Positions 28,610-39,560 are shown, numbered from the stretch's first letter. The stretch: DNA of 64,000 bases from Trichormus variabilis 0441 (GCF_009856605.1 NZ_CP047242.1:4098001-4162000), one strand, 5' to 3'. Translations and numbers: made by a program. Notes: generated by a model not told the origin, from the letters alone.

Positions 28610-29920
28610 ATGGTTCCAGCTAAACGGGTTTATCTGCTGCTAATTTTGGGACTAGCGATCGCGCCAATTTTATCATTGTTAATTGGTATTCCTGCCAGTA
28701 TAGCGATCGCTCTATTATTCGATATCACCGTCTTAGGATTGATGATTGTCGATAGTCGGCAAGTACGTTCTCTGCGGGTAGAAGTTCAGCGTCAATTACC
28801 AGCACGTTTATCTATCGGGCGTGATAACCCCGTAATATTGTCAATCACATCAGCAAAGACTGAGGCTGTAGTTCAAATCCGCGATTATTACCCGACTGGA
28901 TTTGGTGTCTCTACACTGACGGTAAATACTACAATTCCTTCACAAGGGAAGGAAGAAATCAAATATACTGTCAACCCAACACAGCGCGGGGAATTTTCTT
29001 GGGGAAATATTCAGGTACGACAGTTAGCGCCTTGGGGTTTAGCTTGGGATGATTGGCAGATTCCCCAAAGTGTACAGGTGAAAGTTTACCCAGATTTGAT
29101 TGGATTGCGATCGCTCTCTATTCGTTTGACACTACAATCATCTGGTTCGATGCGCCAATCACGACAGTTAGGGATTGGGACAGATTTTGCCGAATTGCGG
29201 AACTATCGCACTGGTGACGATTTACGCTTGATTGATTGGAAAGCTACCGCCCGTCGTGTGGGAGTGCCTTTAGTGCGAGTACTGGAACCAGAACAGGAGC
29301 AAACCCTAATTATATTATTGGATCGCGGTCGGTTGATGACTGCCAGAGTCAAAGGATTACAACGATTTGACTGGGGATTAAATGCAGCTTTATCATTAGC
29401 TTTAGCCGGATTACATCGTGGCGATCGCGTCGGCGTGGGTGTATTTGACCGTCTTATGCACACATGGCTACCACCACAAAGAGGTCAACATCATTTAAGT
29501 AAGCTAATTGACCATCTGACACCGATTCAACCAGTATTATTAGAGTCCGATTATTTGGGCGCAGTAACAAATGTTGTCAGACAACAAACTCGTCGCGCAT
29601 TAGTAGTAGTAATTACTGATTTAGTAGATGTCACCGCCTCTACTGAACTCCTCGCCGCACTTACTCGACTAGCACCACGCTATTTACCCTTTTGCGTCAC
29701 CTTGCGAGATCCACAGGTAGACAATTTAGCACATACTTTTACGGAAGATGTGAGCCAAACTTACAACCGTGCAGTTGCTTTAGATTTATTGGCGCAAAGA
29801 CAAGTTGCTTTTGCTCAATTAAAACAAAAAGGTGTCTTAGTACTTGATGCACCAGCCAATCAAATTACCGATCAGTTAGTTGATCGATATTTGCAACTGA
29901 AAGCCCGTAATCAACTGTAA
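28610..29920 (+). CDS. DUF58 (VWA-like) protein, MoxR partner
   Basis: A 436-residue protein with two N-terminal hydrophobic spans (about 5-45). The DUF58 core is unmistakable: GTDFAELRNYRTGDDLRLID, WKATARR, and the following EQTLIILLDRGRLM, which sits where VWA proteins have the metal-ion site. The usual DxSxS MIDAS is reduced to LDRGR, as in many DUF58 proteins. With MoxR next door it likely forms an ATPase-adaptor pair acting at the membrane. Confidence 0.92.
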   Translation: MVPAKRVYLLLILGLAIAPILSLLIGIPASIAIALLFDITVLGLMIVDSRQVRSLRVEVQRQLPARLSIGRDNPVILSITSAKTEAVVQIRDYYPTGFGVSTLTVNTTIPSQGKEEIKYTVNPTQRGEFSWGNIQVRQLAPWGLAWDDWQIPQSVQVKVYPDLIGLRSLSIRLTLQSSGSMRQSRQLGIGTDFAELRNYRTGDDLRLIDWKATARRVGVPLVRVLEPEQEQTLIILLDRGRLMTARVKGLQRFDWGLNAALSLALAGLHRGDRVGVGVFDRLMHTWLPPQRGQHHLSKLIDHLTPIQPVLLESDYLGAVTNVVRQQTRRALVVVITDLVDVTASTELLAALTRLAPRYLPFCVTLRDPQVDNLAHTFTEDVSQTYNRAVALDLLAQRQVAFAQLKQKGVLVLDAPANQITDQLVDRYLQLKARNQL

Positions 29921-29937
29921 GGGAGAGATTTACCTAT

Positions 29938-30057
29938 AGGACTTATACCAATTCTCTATGAAGTTGCGCTAAATAAATGATGTAGAGACGTTGTATGCAA
30001 TGTCTCTACAGTACTCTCACACCCGATCTCAACAAAAAATCTGGGTGCGTAGGTCGT
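29938..30057. mobile_element. Degenerate non-coding element of the AGGACTTACGCA family
   Basis: It begins AGGACTTA and ends TGCGTAGGTCGT, decayed forms of the 12-bp ends seen at 44665 and 56115. The 40 bases before its right end (ACCCGATCTCAAC, ATCTGGGTGCGTA) match the left end of the 44665 copy in inverse orientation. Inside is a hairpin, GTAGAGACGTTG...CAATGTCTCTAC. No open reading frame. Confidence 0.55.
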
Positions 30058-30086
30058 AGAAGTTTGATTTTGAATTTTGAATTGAT

Positions 30087-31610
30087 TTATTCCTGATTTG
30101 CAGGCGTAGTTGAAGCTGGTGGTGCTGCGGGTGCTGGCTGAGCAGGCTGGCGTAAACCTCGTAAAGTCGCTCTTAACTTGTCTTGACTAGCAGATTGAGC
30201 ATTTTCTCTGCGCTGTCGTCTAGTAGGAGTAGGGGTTTGGGGTGCTTCTTGTGCAGAATTATTAGTTGTACGCTCCCGGCGGATACGGCGCAAACTCTCT
30301 CTAGCTGTACCTGTTCTTGTTGCTGAAGCAGGTGTACTAGGGCGTTCTGATGTAGATTCACTTGTGCGTCTAACTCTAGTTTCGCTGGAGGTTGGAGCAG
30401 GAGTATTAGCCTCAGTGGAAGTCACCAAACGTCTACGTCTGCGAGTTCCTTCTGTAGCATCATTATTAGCTGCTGTTGTTTGTTGGCTTCTGGCTTCAGC
30501 TTCTCTACGTTTTTTTTGTTCTTGGACTTGGCGGTGTCGTCGTGACCCTTGTAGAGCAAATTCAGTGGCGATCGCTACTCCCTGTCTACCACCTTCAGCA
30601 GGTTTTAATTTCCAATTACGTGCTTGTCTTAAAGTTTCTTCGTCTAGTTCTCGATTACCGCTAGAACGGGCAATTCTAGCACCAGTAACATTACCTTGAG
30701 AATCGGTATCAACAGCTACTTCTACTCTGCCTTCAATCCCCCGTCGTCTAGCAGCTTCTGGATATCTGGCGTTACACTCGCGGCAAGCTGCACGACCATT
30801 TCCTGATCTGTTGTTTTCACGCGGTTCTGTACGTATTTTGGGTGGTGTTGATGTTGTAGCGATCGCTTGGACGTTACCAGTACCACTACCAGTACCAGTA
30901 CCACTACCATTACCAGTACCGCTACCAACACCGTTACCAGTACCGCTACCAATACCTCTACCGATACCACTACCAATACCGTTACCAGTACTGCTACCCG
31001 AACCCGAAGCTAGACTAGAGCCGGTTCCAGTTGCCACATTTCCCTGAACCGTTTGAGAATTTCTTAGTCCACTTAATAAGCGTCTTAAGTTGTCACTACT
31101 TTGATTTGTGCTGGGATTAACAATTGCTGATTTTGTTGGTGCTTGCGGTTCAGTAGCAATTTCTTGCGAAAGCTTATTGACTGGTTCTGCTTTCTCAATA
31201 GAAGTGATGGTCTTTTGAGGCTGTTGTTGAACTTGAGGCGTTTTGAAATTGTCAACTACTTTCGGAACTGGACGTACCTGGTTAACAACTTGTGGCTTTG
31301 TGGCAATGGAAATTTCACTACTGGAGCCGCCACCACCGCCTTGAGAACCTCCTCCAGAAGCATTATCTATTTTTGGTTCTGCCAAAACTGCCTCTGGTGC
31401 TTTTTCCACTTCCGCAGTTACAGGATCAACGATCGCTATTTCTATCGGTTCTTCTTCAACTTGAGGAATTCGTGCCAGAAAGTTACCCAAACCTGAAGCC
31501 AGCAAACCAATGTGTAAAGCCATTGAGCCAATGAAACTGTAAGTTAAAAAAGACTGGAGAGCCTTAACTTCCTTGGAACGTTGCTCGACATTATAACCAG
31601 AAAATGTCAT
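30087..31610 (-). CDS. TonB-like energy transducer with glycine-rich linker and C-terminal extension
   Basis: A 507-residue protein. One transmembrane helix (about 20-45) anchors it in the cytoplasmic membrane. A proline/glutamine-rich region is followed by a Gly-Ser-Thr-Asn repeat block (193-246). The TonB C-terminal domain (275-355) shows YPEAARRRGIEGRVEVAVDT and ELDEETLRQARNWKLKPA. Unusually, about 150 further Arg/Thr/Ala-rich residues follow it, and a CxxC pair (CRECN, 276-280) begins it. It is probably the orthologue of the Anabaena protein called TonB3 or SjdR, linked in the literature to septal junctions; I recall this from neighbourhood and have not checked it. Confidence 0.88.
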   Translation of the reverse strand: MTFSGYNVEQRSKEVKALQSFLTYSFIGSMALHIGLLASGLGNFLARIPQVEEEPIEIAIVDPVTAEVEKAPEAVLAEPKIDNASGGGSQGGGGGSSSEISIATKPQVVNQVRPVPKVVDNFKTPQVQQQPQKTITSIEKAEPVNKLSQEIATEPQAPTKSAIVNPSTNQSSDNLRRLLSGLRNSQTVQGNVATGTGSSLASGSGSSTGNGIGSGIGRGIGSGTGNGVGSGTGNGSGTGTGSGTGNVQAIATTSTPPKIRTEPRENNRSGNGRAACRECNARYPEAARRRGIEGRVEVAVDTDSQGNVTGARIARSSGNRELDEETLRQARNWKLKPAEGGRQGVAIATEFALQGSRRHRQVQEQKKRREAEARSQQTTAANNDATEGTRRRRRLVTSTEANTPAPTSSETRVRRTSESTSERPSTPASATRTGTARESLRRIRRERTTNNSAQEAPQTPTPTRRQRRENAQSASQDKLRATLRGLRQPAQPAPAAPPASTTPANQE

Positions 31611-31806
31611 AGCTTATTGCTACCTATTCTCACCAACTTAGCCATATTAAGATGAGCCTTGATAAATATCAAGTCAAACAATTATTTTTTCCAGAGAATT
31701 ATGAGTTTAGGTGCTGGAGATTGGTTAAGCCAATGCGCGCCTATCCTAAATTGCAAACTCTTTCTCCCCCTGCTCCCCAGCTTCCCTAGCTCTCCCTACT
31801 TTTTAT

Positions 31807-32598
31807 TTACTTGGGAGTCCCTGAAGTGCGTTTAGCTAATTGTAATTCTAGGCGATCGCCTGGATTTGGTTCCAACACTTGTGTAAGTAAATTGTTTTTT
31901 TTGAATAGCAAACGCAAGTCTGCAACACTTCCCTCCGTTTTGAGGACTTTTGTCAATAATCCCTCAAAGATGACATCTCCTCCGGCGGCGGTAGGAAGCA
32001 TAACTTGTGGCTCCAACCACTGCGCTACTTCCAATGCACTTTTATATCCTTTAATAATTGGCCCCAGCAGGGGTAAAGCTAAGTCAACTGTTGGCGTAAT
32101 TACAACATCCACTGGTGCAAACTGTTTCAACTGTGGAGAATGATAGCCATGAGGTTCGTAGTAAAGCGTTAAACTAGTGGCTAATTCTTTCACCAGATAA
32201 CTATTTTCAACCACAGTCGGGCCGATTGGTGAACCAGGAAAAGCTCTAATTTCGATTTGATTATTGAAAGTAAAACTTTCACCATGAGCCAAGGTAGTGA
32301 CAGACTTATAACCCAAAGCTTGCACTACTTTCGCCGCATTAGGAGAAGCCACCACTGGAATATTATGGTTTAGTTGCTTCAGTGTGGGTGGATGTGCATG
32401 ATCTTCTAAACCTTGAGATAGCAGAATTAGATCAATATTTTCTGGTATGGTGCGTTCTTGAGGACGATACCCTTTGAACAGCCAATCTAAATTCCCAAAA
32501 CTTAACGCATCAACCAACCACGGGTCTATAAGTATTCGCTGATTGCTGAGTTCGAGCAACCAACTATTGCTGTCTAACCAAGTTAAATACATAGCCAA
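31807..32598 (-). CDS. Metallo-beta-lactamase-fold protein with degenerate metal site
   Basis: A 263-residue protein of the MBL fold (UlaG/YcbL-like shape: WLDSNSWLLEL start, ILIDPWL strand). The usual HxHxDH metal motif is S-Q-G-L-E-D-H (61-67), so the first two histidines are Gln62 and Leu64 while Asp66 and His67 remain. A later His (YEPHGYHSP) could also survive as a ligand. Related degenerate proteins occur in plastids and cyanobacteria. It is either a single-metal enzyme or a binding protein. It lies on the same strand as atpC, with a gap of 143 bases. Confidence 0.8.
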   Translation of the reverse strand: MAMYLTWLDSNSWLLELSNQRILIDPWLVDALSFGNLDWLFKGYRPQERTIPENIDLILLSQGLEDHAHPPTLKQLNHNIPVVASPNAAKVVQALGYKSVTTLAHGESFTFNNQIEIRAFPGSPIGPTVVENSYLVKELATSLTLYYEPHGYHSPQLKQFAPVDVVITPTVDLALPLLGPIIKGYKSALEVAQWLEPQVMLPTAAGGDVIFEGLLTKVLKTEGSVADLRLLFKKNNLLTQVLEPNPGDRLELQLAKRTSGTPK

Positions 32599-32741
32599 AG
32601 CAAGATAACGCCTAATATCATTGTGACACTACAGCGATCAGTAACGCTGGGCGGAATGCCATCACCCCCAACGAGAGGAACTATGCCCAAAAAAAGAAGG
32701 ATGAGCAAATCGCCCACCCTAAATAATTTTGCTTGTATTTT

Positions 32742-33155
32742 TTATACCAAGCCGCCAGCCGCTTGAAAACGAGCGCGAGCGCGTTTAAAGGCTTGATTAG
32801 CTTGGATTTGGGCTTGACGATCGCCTGCGGGTACTTGATTCAGCTTTGTTTGAGCTTGGCTGTAAGCAGTACGTGCTTCTTCTAGGTTAATCGTGTCGCC
32901 GCGTTCACCACCATTGACGAGAATGGTGACTTCATCTTCTTCAACTTCGGCAAAACCACCCAACAGGGCGATCGCTTGCCAATTTTGGCTCTTGCTGGTG
33001 CGTACTCGTAGTACGCCTGTATCTAGTGCGGTTAGTAGTGGTGCGTGTCCACTCAGGATACCTAGCTGACCGGTAGTGCTGGGTAAGATCACTTCATCAG
33101 CTTCCGCATCCCACACTGTTTTATCTGGGGAAATTACACGGACAGTTAGGGTCAT
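32742..33155 (-). CDS. atpC: ATP synthase epsilon subunit
   Basis: A 137-residue epsilon subunit of the thylakoid F1 motor: the N-terminal beta-sandwich ([36 protein letters not shown]) is followed by the two-helix tail that can brake ATP hydrolysis ([20 protein letters not shown]). In cyanobacteria beta and epsilon form their own operon apart from the main atp cluster, as seen here. It follows atpB by 108 bases that are filled with heptamer repeats. Confidence 0.97.
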   Translation of the reverse strand: MTLTVRVISPDKTVWDAEADEVILPSTTGQLGILSGHAPLLTALDTGVLRVRTSKSQNWQAIALLGGFAEVEEDEVTILVNGGERGDTINLEEARTAYSQAQTKLNQVPAGDRQAQIQANQAFKRARARFQAAGGLV

Positions 33156-33158
33156 AAG

Positions 33159-33259
33159 TTGTCAATTGTCAATTGTCAATTGTCAGTTGTCAGTTGCCAG
33201 TTGCCAATAGTCAGTAGTCAGTCATACAAATCTACTGACTACTGACTACTGACTACTAA
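33159..33259. repeat. Heptamer repeat array between atpB and atpC
   Basis: Tandem heptamers GTCAATT, GTCAGTT and AGTCAGT, followed by inverse units ACTGACT, occupy nearly the whole atpB-atpC gap. The opposing halves (TAGTCAGTAGTCAGT versus ACTGACTACTGACTA) can fold into a hairpin in the mRNA and might tune the beta:epsilon ratio. Confidence 0.8.
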
Positions 33260-33263
33260 CAAA

Positions 33264-35091
<1,828 letters not shown>

Positions 35092-35904
35092 TTAGCACTT
35101 AACTGGCTGCTTTCGATTACGCTTGAGATTTGAGGTGATACCGAACGCACCCAGACCGAATAAACCAATCAGAGTAGCTGGTTCGGGTGTTCCCTGAGGA
35201 TTTGTCACAATTTCTCTTCTGAGTTTCCGTTCAACTGTGTCAGCAAAATCTTGGAAAGTATTAGCCTGTAAAACAAAAGAACCAGTACCGCCCTTGACGT
35301 TATTGTTATAGAAGTTGAACAGAGATGTGCTGTTACCAATGACTAGACCATTGATGGCATCAACACCAGCTGCTAAAGCAGCATCGCGGGCAGCTGCTGT
35401 ATTAGCACCTATATTTGTAGAGCCATCACCAGACACGTCAATAACTTTGCGTACGCCTTCAAAGTCGTTATTGAAGAAGAGGGGTGTAGCAAAATTAATT
35501 GCAGAACCGATACCAGTGTTACCACTAAAGGGACGTGGAGCTGCACTGATCGCCGCAGCAAAATTCTGTGCTGCTGCTACACTATCAATTAAAGTCCAAC
35601 CTACGGTTTGTTGCTGCTGGTTTGTGCTACTCCAGTAGATGTAGTTAACAGCAATCTTGCCAATATTCCCTTTAGAGATGAAGTTGTTGAATAGATTAGG
35701 ATTGCTAAAAGCATTTACATAGCCGTCTCTTTGTAGCTGAAATTCTGTACTGTCAACACTACCAGATACATCAACTAGTAGAGATAGTTCTAAATCAACA
35801 AGAGTAGCAGCATAGGCGCTTGTGGACATAGCCAGAGCCGACAAGGTACCAGCTACTGTTGTGAAGGTTGCTCTGAAAAATAATGAAGTCTTTTTGAGAT
35901 TCAT
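35092..35904 (-). CDS. DUF1194 / von Willebrand A protein with PEP-CTERM anchor
   Basis: A 270-residue exported protein. Signal peptide with cleavage after AYA (about 32). A VWA-type DUF1194 domain follows, with the metal-site start DVSGSVD (45-51) and a VIDVSGDGSTN strand. It ends in the exosortase sorting signal TPEPATLIGLFGLGAF followed by a basic tail ending KRNRKQPVKC (PEP from about 240). Such proteins are processed and released or anchored outside by exosortase systems; no exosortase gene is in this window. The tail runs somewhat longer past the usual Arg cluster and ends in cysteine. Confidence 0.88.
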   Translation of the reverse strand: MNLKKTSLFFRATFTTVAGTLSALAMSTSAYAATLVDLELSLLVDVSGSVDSTEFQLQRDGYVNAFSNPNLFNNFISKGNIGKIAVNYIYWSSTNQQQQTVGWTLIDSVAAAQNFAAAISAAPRPFSGNTGIGSAINFATPLFFNNDFEGVRKVIDVSGDGSTNIGANTAAARDAALAAGVDAINGLVIGNSTSLFNFYNNNVKGGTGSFVLQANTFQDFADTVERKLRREIVTNPQGTPEPATLIGLFGLGAFGITSNLKRNRKQPVKC

Positions 35905-36712
35905 CTTGCTAAATCAAAAATGTAGGTTCCGACTGTGAAATTACTTACTCTATTGGAGTAAATAGTCCAAATGAAGATTTTAGATTCAGTCGCTCATCAG
36001 TAAATTTTTGCAGGAGAGTTTAATCAGGTACTTTGCGGCGCGCACACAATATCAACCCTGAAAAAATATCGAAAATAGAGTTCTCTTGACCTTTATTTGA
36101 CTTATGGGCAAAACTTTACTCCGTGTTTTCCTCACCTAGACACTCAAAATGCTAGGGTAAATATTCTTAATGTACTAGTAGTATTTCGATAGCTTCACAC
36201 AAAAAACATATTGTTGAGTCTGCTAGTTTATTAACCAAAACCTAGCTTATGTCTGGCTTATAATAATTTTTTATCCCAATACTTAGCTTGGGTAAATATA
36301 AATTTTCTATGTAATTCTACTAATATTTAACAACCCATTGCAATTATTGTGATTAAGGTTCGATGGTATAGTTAACAACCTTCAATTAGCTGGTCATATG
36401 TTATGGGTTGAGTGTTAGTTTCGGCGATCGCTCTCACAAATTCTGACCGGAAGAGGCAGGGGGAAAGGGAGCAGGGGAAGCCTTTTCCTTCTGCATGAAG
36501 CGGAATTTATAAAGCAAAAATAAGATTATTGTAGTGGCGTGGCAAGCTTAAATTAGCGCATTAGATTGGAAACAATTAAACACAGATAAACGCAGATGAA
36601 TGCGGATAGAACTTCTGTTATTGGACTATTTTAGCCTTGTCATGCCACTGCCACTACTTAATATTTACTTTATAAATAATCTCTAAATCCTTAGTCCTGA
36701 ATAGTATTAAAG
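35905..36712. other. 800-base intergenic region
   Basis: A+T-rich and without a credible reading frame. It contains the imperfect inverted-repeat element at 36531-36657 and a purine-rich stretch near 36450-36480 (GGCAGGGGGAAAGGGAGCAG) of a kind repeated between Nostoc genes. The rest shows nothing I can name. Confidence 0.5.
36531..36657. repeat. Small inverted-repeat element
   Basis: GTAGTGGCGTGGCAAGCTTA at 36531-36550 is matched imperfectly in inverted form by AGCCTTGTCATGCCACTGCC and following bases (36632-36657). About 80 bases separate the arms and there is no coding potential. Likely a MITE-like relic. Confidence 0.5.
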
Positions 36713-36946
36713 TCAAGCCAATGATAACTGTTCATGGGTACTGGGTTCGCTGTCAAACCATACTTGATCTAATTCAGTTTCAGTAAATCTATAACCAAGG
36801 GTGGCTGCGAAATTGACTATTTTCTTTTTATCCCAATGGTAACTACCTAATAAACTACGACTACAGCACTTATTAAAGTATTTTTCATAAATAATTTCGT
36901 CAGCCATTAAAGCTTCATAAAAAGCATTTGCTTGTTGTATAGACAT
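36713..36946 (-). CDS. Nif11-like leader-peptide family protein
   Basis: A 77-residue protein with the Nif11 pattern: MSIQQANAFYEALMADE at the start and IVNFAATLGYRFTETELDQV in the second half. Nif11-like domains serve as leaders of ribosomally made, modified peptides or as free proteins in nitrogen-fixing cyanobacteria. There is no Gly-Gly cleavage site and only a short Ser/Glu-rich tail, so a peptide precursor seems less likely. A Cys-Cys pair interrupts the middle. No modifying enzymes lie nearby. The ATG is preceded by GGAGAA (36955-36960). Confidence 0.75.
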   Translation of the reverse strand: MSIQQANAFYEALMADEIIYEKYFNKCCSRSLLGSYHWDKKKIVNFAATLGYRFTETELDQVWFDSEPSTHEQLSLA

Positions 36947-37537
36947 AATTCTTCTCCGTTAAAAATTTATCTTCATAGTTAATAAAAACTACTTTGAATT
37001 TTTAGATAATTCCGGTTATTAAAGACAAAATTGTTGAAATTTCATTCACTCTTTAAAATGCAAAATATAAAATCATCAAGAAATTATCTTTAAAGTAGAA
37101 CTTTCAAGGCAAAAAATACTTACAACTTGGTAAATTTTTTATGATCAATAAGCATATAGATTCAACTTCGTGTAAAATCCCCCATAAACTAATTTGATTA
37201 AACATTTGCCGGAAAATTTTAGCTATTTTTTCATTTATGCAGAAATAGCCACGACAAACAGGGAGTCGAAAACTTCACTACATAGTTGGGTATTTTCAGA
37301 AACTTAAGTTTGAAGAACTGAATACCATCTGTCTAGTGATTATTTCCACGCCAAGGCGATCGCTTCTATGGAGAAACACACAATAGTACTCTTATGCTAA
37401 ACCTAGAAGCGCTAATAACCAAGTATATGTATAGGGTTTTTACTGAAAAAATAAGTTTATTTATATAAATTTCATATAAAATTAAAGTAAAAATACGTAA
37501 TAACCCAGTATTGGGGAACTTTTACTAAGTATCGAAA
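36947..37537. other. Intergenic region after the transporter operon
   Basis: About 590 A+T-rich bases between the end of potB and the Nif11-like gene. I looked specifically for a remnant of a second permease gene (potC) and found no open frame or recognisable membrane-protein motif. Confidence 0.5.
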
Positions 37538-38431
37538 CTAGCGATCGCCAAATTTAATCAGTAGAGCGATCGCTATACTCACAGCCAAAATTAGGGTCAT
37601 ACTCAACGCTGAACCAAAGCCCCAGTTTTGGGTAACTCCGAGAAATTGGTTATAAACTAGCCTGGCTGCCGTCATACTAGAAGCACCACCGAGTAATTCT
37701 GGGTCAATAAAGTCCCCTAAGGCTGTAATTAAGACAAGGAGAGAACCAGCCGTGATTCCTGGGGAAATTTGCGGAACTGTGACTTTCCAAAAAGCCTTGA
37801 CGGGACTTGCGCCTAAATCTGCTGCTGCTTCTAGTAAGCGTTTATCTAACTTCTCTAATGAAGCGTATAAAATCAACACCATGTAAGGGAGTAGGCTGTA
37901 ACTCATGCCAATTAAAACAGCTGGTGTACGGTTAAGTAGTTCTAAAGTAGGTAAACCGATGCTGTTCAATAGACTGTTCAAAAGACCAGTCGGGCGGAGA
38001 ATGGTTATCCAAGCATAGGAACGGAGTAGAGAAGAAGTCCACAAAGGTAAGACAAAGCCTATTACCAGGAGATTGCGCCAGCGTTGCGGTGCAATTTGGG
38101 CAATCCAATACGCCACCGGAAAACCCAAAATTAGACAGATCGCCATTGTACCTAATGCCAACCAGAGCGATCGCAGGATTACTTGCAAGTATAAGGGGTC
38201 AAGTATGCGGACATAGTTATCCAATCCACTGGGGTTGACTATATCTCCTGGTCTAATATTGGGAACTAGACTCAACTGAAAAATTATCAATGTTGGTAGT
38301 ACTAATAATAGTAATAACCAAATACCAGACGGCGCTAGCAATGCCAAAGGTTGGATAAGATTTAACTTTCGGCGGTTTAACTTTTGAATGTTGGCAAGAT
38401 CATCTGGAGTATCACGAATTTCTGTATTCAC
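37538..38431 (-). CDS. potB: ABC transporter permease, PotB type
   Basis: A 297-residue inner-membrane permease with six predicted helices and the cytoplasmic coupling loop EAAADLGASPVKAFWKVTVP, the EAA motif that contacts the ATPase. It is most like PotB of spermidine/putrescine importers. Third gene of potA-potD-potB, 46 bases after potD. The second permease usually found (PotC) is missing, so the transporter may use a PotB homodimer or a distant PotC. Confidence 0.9.
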   Translation of the reverse strand: MNTEIRDTPDDLANIQKLNRRKLNLIQPLALLAPSGIWLLLLLVLPTLIIFQLSLVPNIRPGDIVNPSGLDNYVRILDPLYLQVILRSLWLALGTMAICLILGFPVAYWIAQIAPQRWRNLLVIGFVLPLWTSSLLRSYAWITILRPTGLLNSLLNSIGLPTLELLNRTPAVLIGMSYSLLPYMVLILYASLEKLDKRLLEAAADLGASPVKAFWKVTVPQISPGITAGSLLVLITALGDFIDPELLGGASSMTAARLVYNQFLGVTQNWGFGSALSMTLILAVSIAIALLIKFGDR

Positions 38432-38477
38432 AATTATAAAAGTAATTAACTGTTGACTATTGACTATTGACTATTGA

Positions 38478-39560
38478 TTAACTACTAGTTAATTCCGTCC
38501 AGTAACGCTCATAAACTTCCTCAAATGGCCCCACTGGGCTAATGCGTTCACATTTATCTAAAATTGAAGATGGAGGATATAGATTTTCATTAGTTTTTAT
38601 TTGTTTTGGTAATTGTTCAAATGCAGCATTATTAGGAGTAGAAATCTTCAGCCGTTCGCTTGTGGTAGCTGCTACTTCTGGTTGTAAAATAAAATTAATC
38701 CAGGCATAAGCTCCATCTAAATTGGGCGCTGATTTGGGAATAACAATTGTATCAGTCCATAGTGAAGAACCACTACGGGGAATAACATACTTCAGTTTAG
38801 GATTTTCCTTAATGACTTTGGTAGCATCAGCTGAGTAACACATTGCTAATGCCAAATCACCTGCTAAGATTTGATTGCGCCAAGCATCAGTGTCAAAAGC
38901 AGCGATCGCTGGTTTGAGTGTACTTAACTTTTCATAAGCTTGTTTAATTTGGGCTTCATTTTGCGAGTTATAGGAATAACCTAACATCCGCAACACCGCA
39001 CCTATAACCTCACGGACATCATTGAGTAAAGTTATACGCTTACTGAGGAGCTTTTGATTTTTCCATAGATATTCCCAGTCTTCTGGTGCTTCTTTGAGAA
39101 TTTCCGAATTATAGATTAAACCCGTTGTGCCCCAATTGAAAGGAATACTATAGCGGTTTTTAGGGTCATAACTAGGATTTTGAAATTGTGGGAATAAATT
39201 ATCTAATCCAACTAGGCGATCGTGTTTTAATTCACTTAACAAACCCCTTTCTACCATCTTCTGTACCATATAATCAGATGGGTAAATTAGGCTATAAGTA
39301 CCGCCACCTCCAGCTAAGAGTTTAGCTAGCATTACTTCATTAGAATCATAGACATCAACAAGCGCCTTCATACCAGTTTGGGCGCTAAAAGTTTGTAATA
39401 GTTTCTGATCGGAATACTGTGTCCAAGTATAAAGATATAATTGGTCACTGCGAGCAGAAGGATTAGAAGCTTTGACATCAGCTAACCTCCAGCCACAACT
39501 TGCTAAAGATAAACTGGAAAGTGCTGTGATTCCTTGTAGAAATTTTCTTCTATTAGTCAT
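38478..39560 (-). CDS. potD: Polyamine-type substrate-binding lipoprotein, PotD type
   Basis: A 360-residue periplasmic binding protein of the PotD/PotF class. The leader has a twin-arginine motif (NRRKFLQG) and a lipobox ending in Cys22 (SLASC), so it is probably a Tat-exported lipoprotein. The mature part shows LYLYTWTQYSDQKLL, LIYPSDYMVQKM and YSIPFNWGTTGLIYN, typical of this class. The start ATG shares one base with the potA stop codon (TAATG). Substrate is likely a polyamine but has not been proven from sequence. Confidence 0.9.
   Translation of the reverse strand: MTNRRKFLQGITALSSLSLASCGWRLADVKASNPSARSDQLYLYTWTQYSDQKLLQTFSAQTGMKALVDVYDSNEVMLAKLLAGGGGTYSLIYPSDYMVQKMVERGLLSELKHDRLVGLDNLFPQFQNPSYDPKNRYSIPFNWGTTGLIYNSEILKEAPEDWEYLWKNQKLLSKRITLLNDVREVIGAVLRMLGYSYNSQNEAQIKQAYEKLSTLKPAIAAFDTDAWRNQILAGDLALAMCYSADATKVIKENPKLKYVIPRSGSSLWTDTIVIPKSAPNLDGAYAWINFILQPEVAATTSERLKISTPNNAAFEQLPKQIKTNENLYPPSSILDKCERISPVGPFEEVYERYWTELTSS

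Noticed and set aside
30722..31047. Long Val-rich (minus) and Pro-Leu-Val-rich (plus) frames
   Set aside because: They are out-of-frame and antisense readings of the Gly-Ser hexamer repeats of the TonB-like gene.
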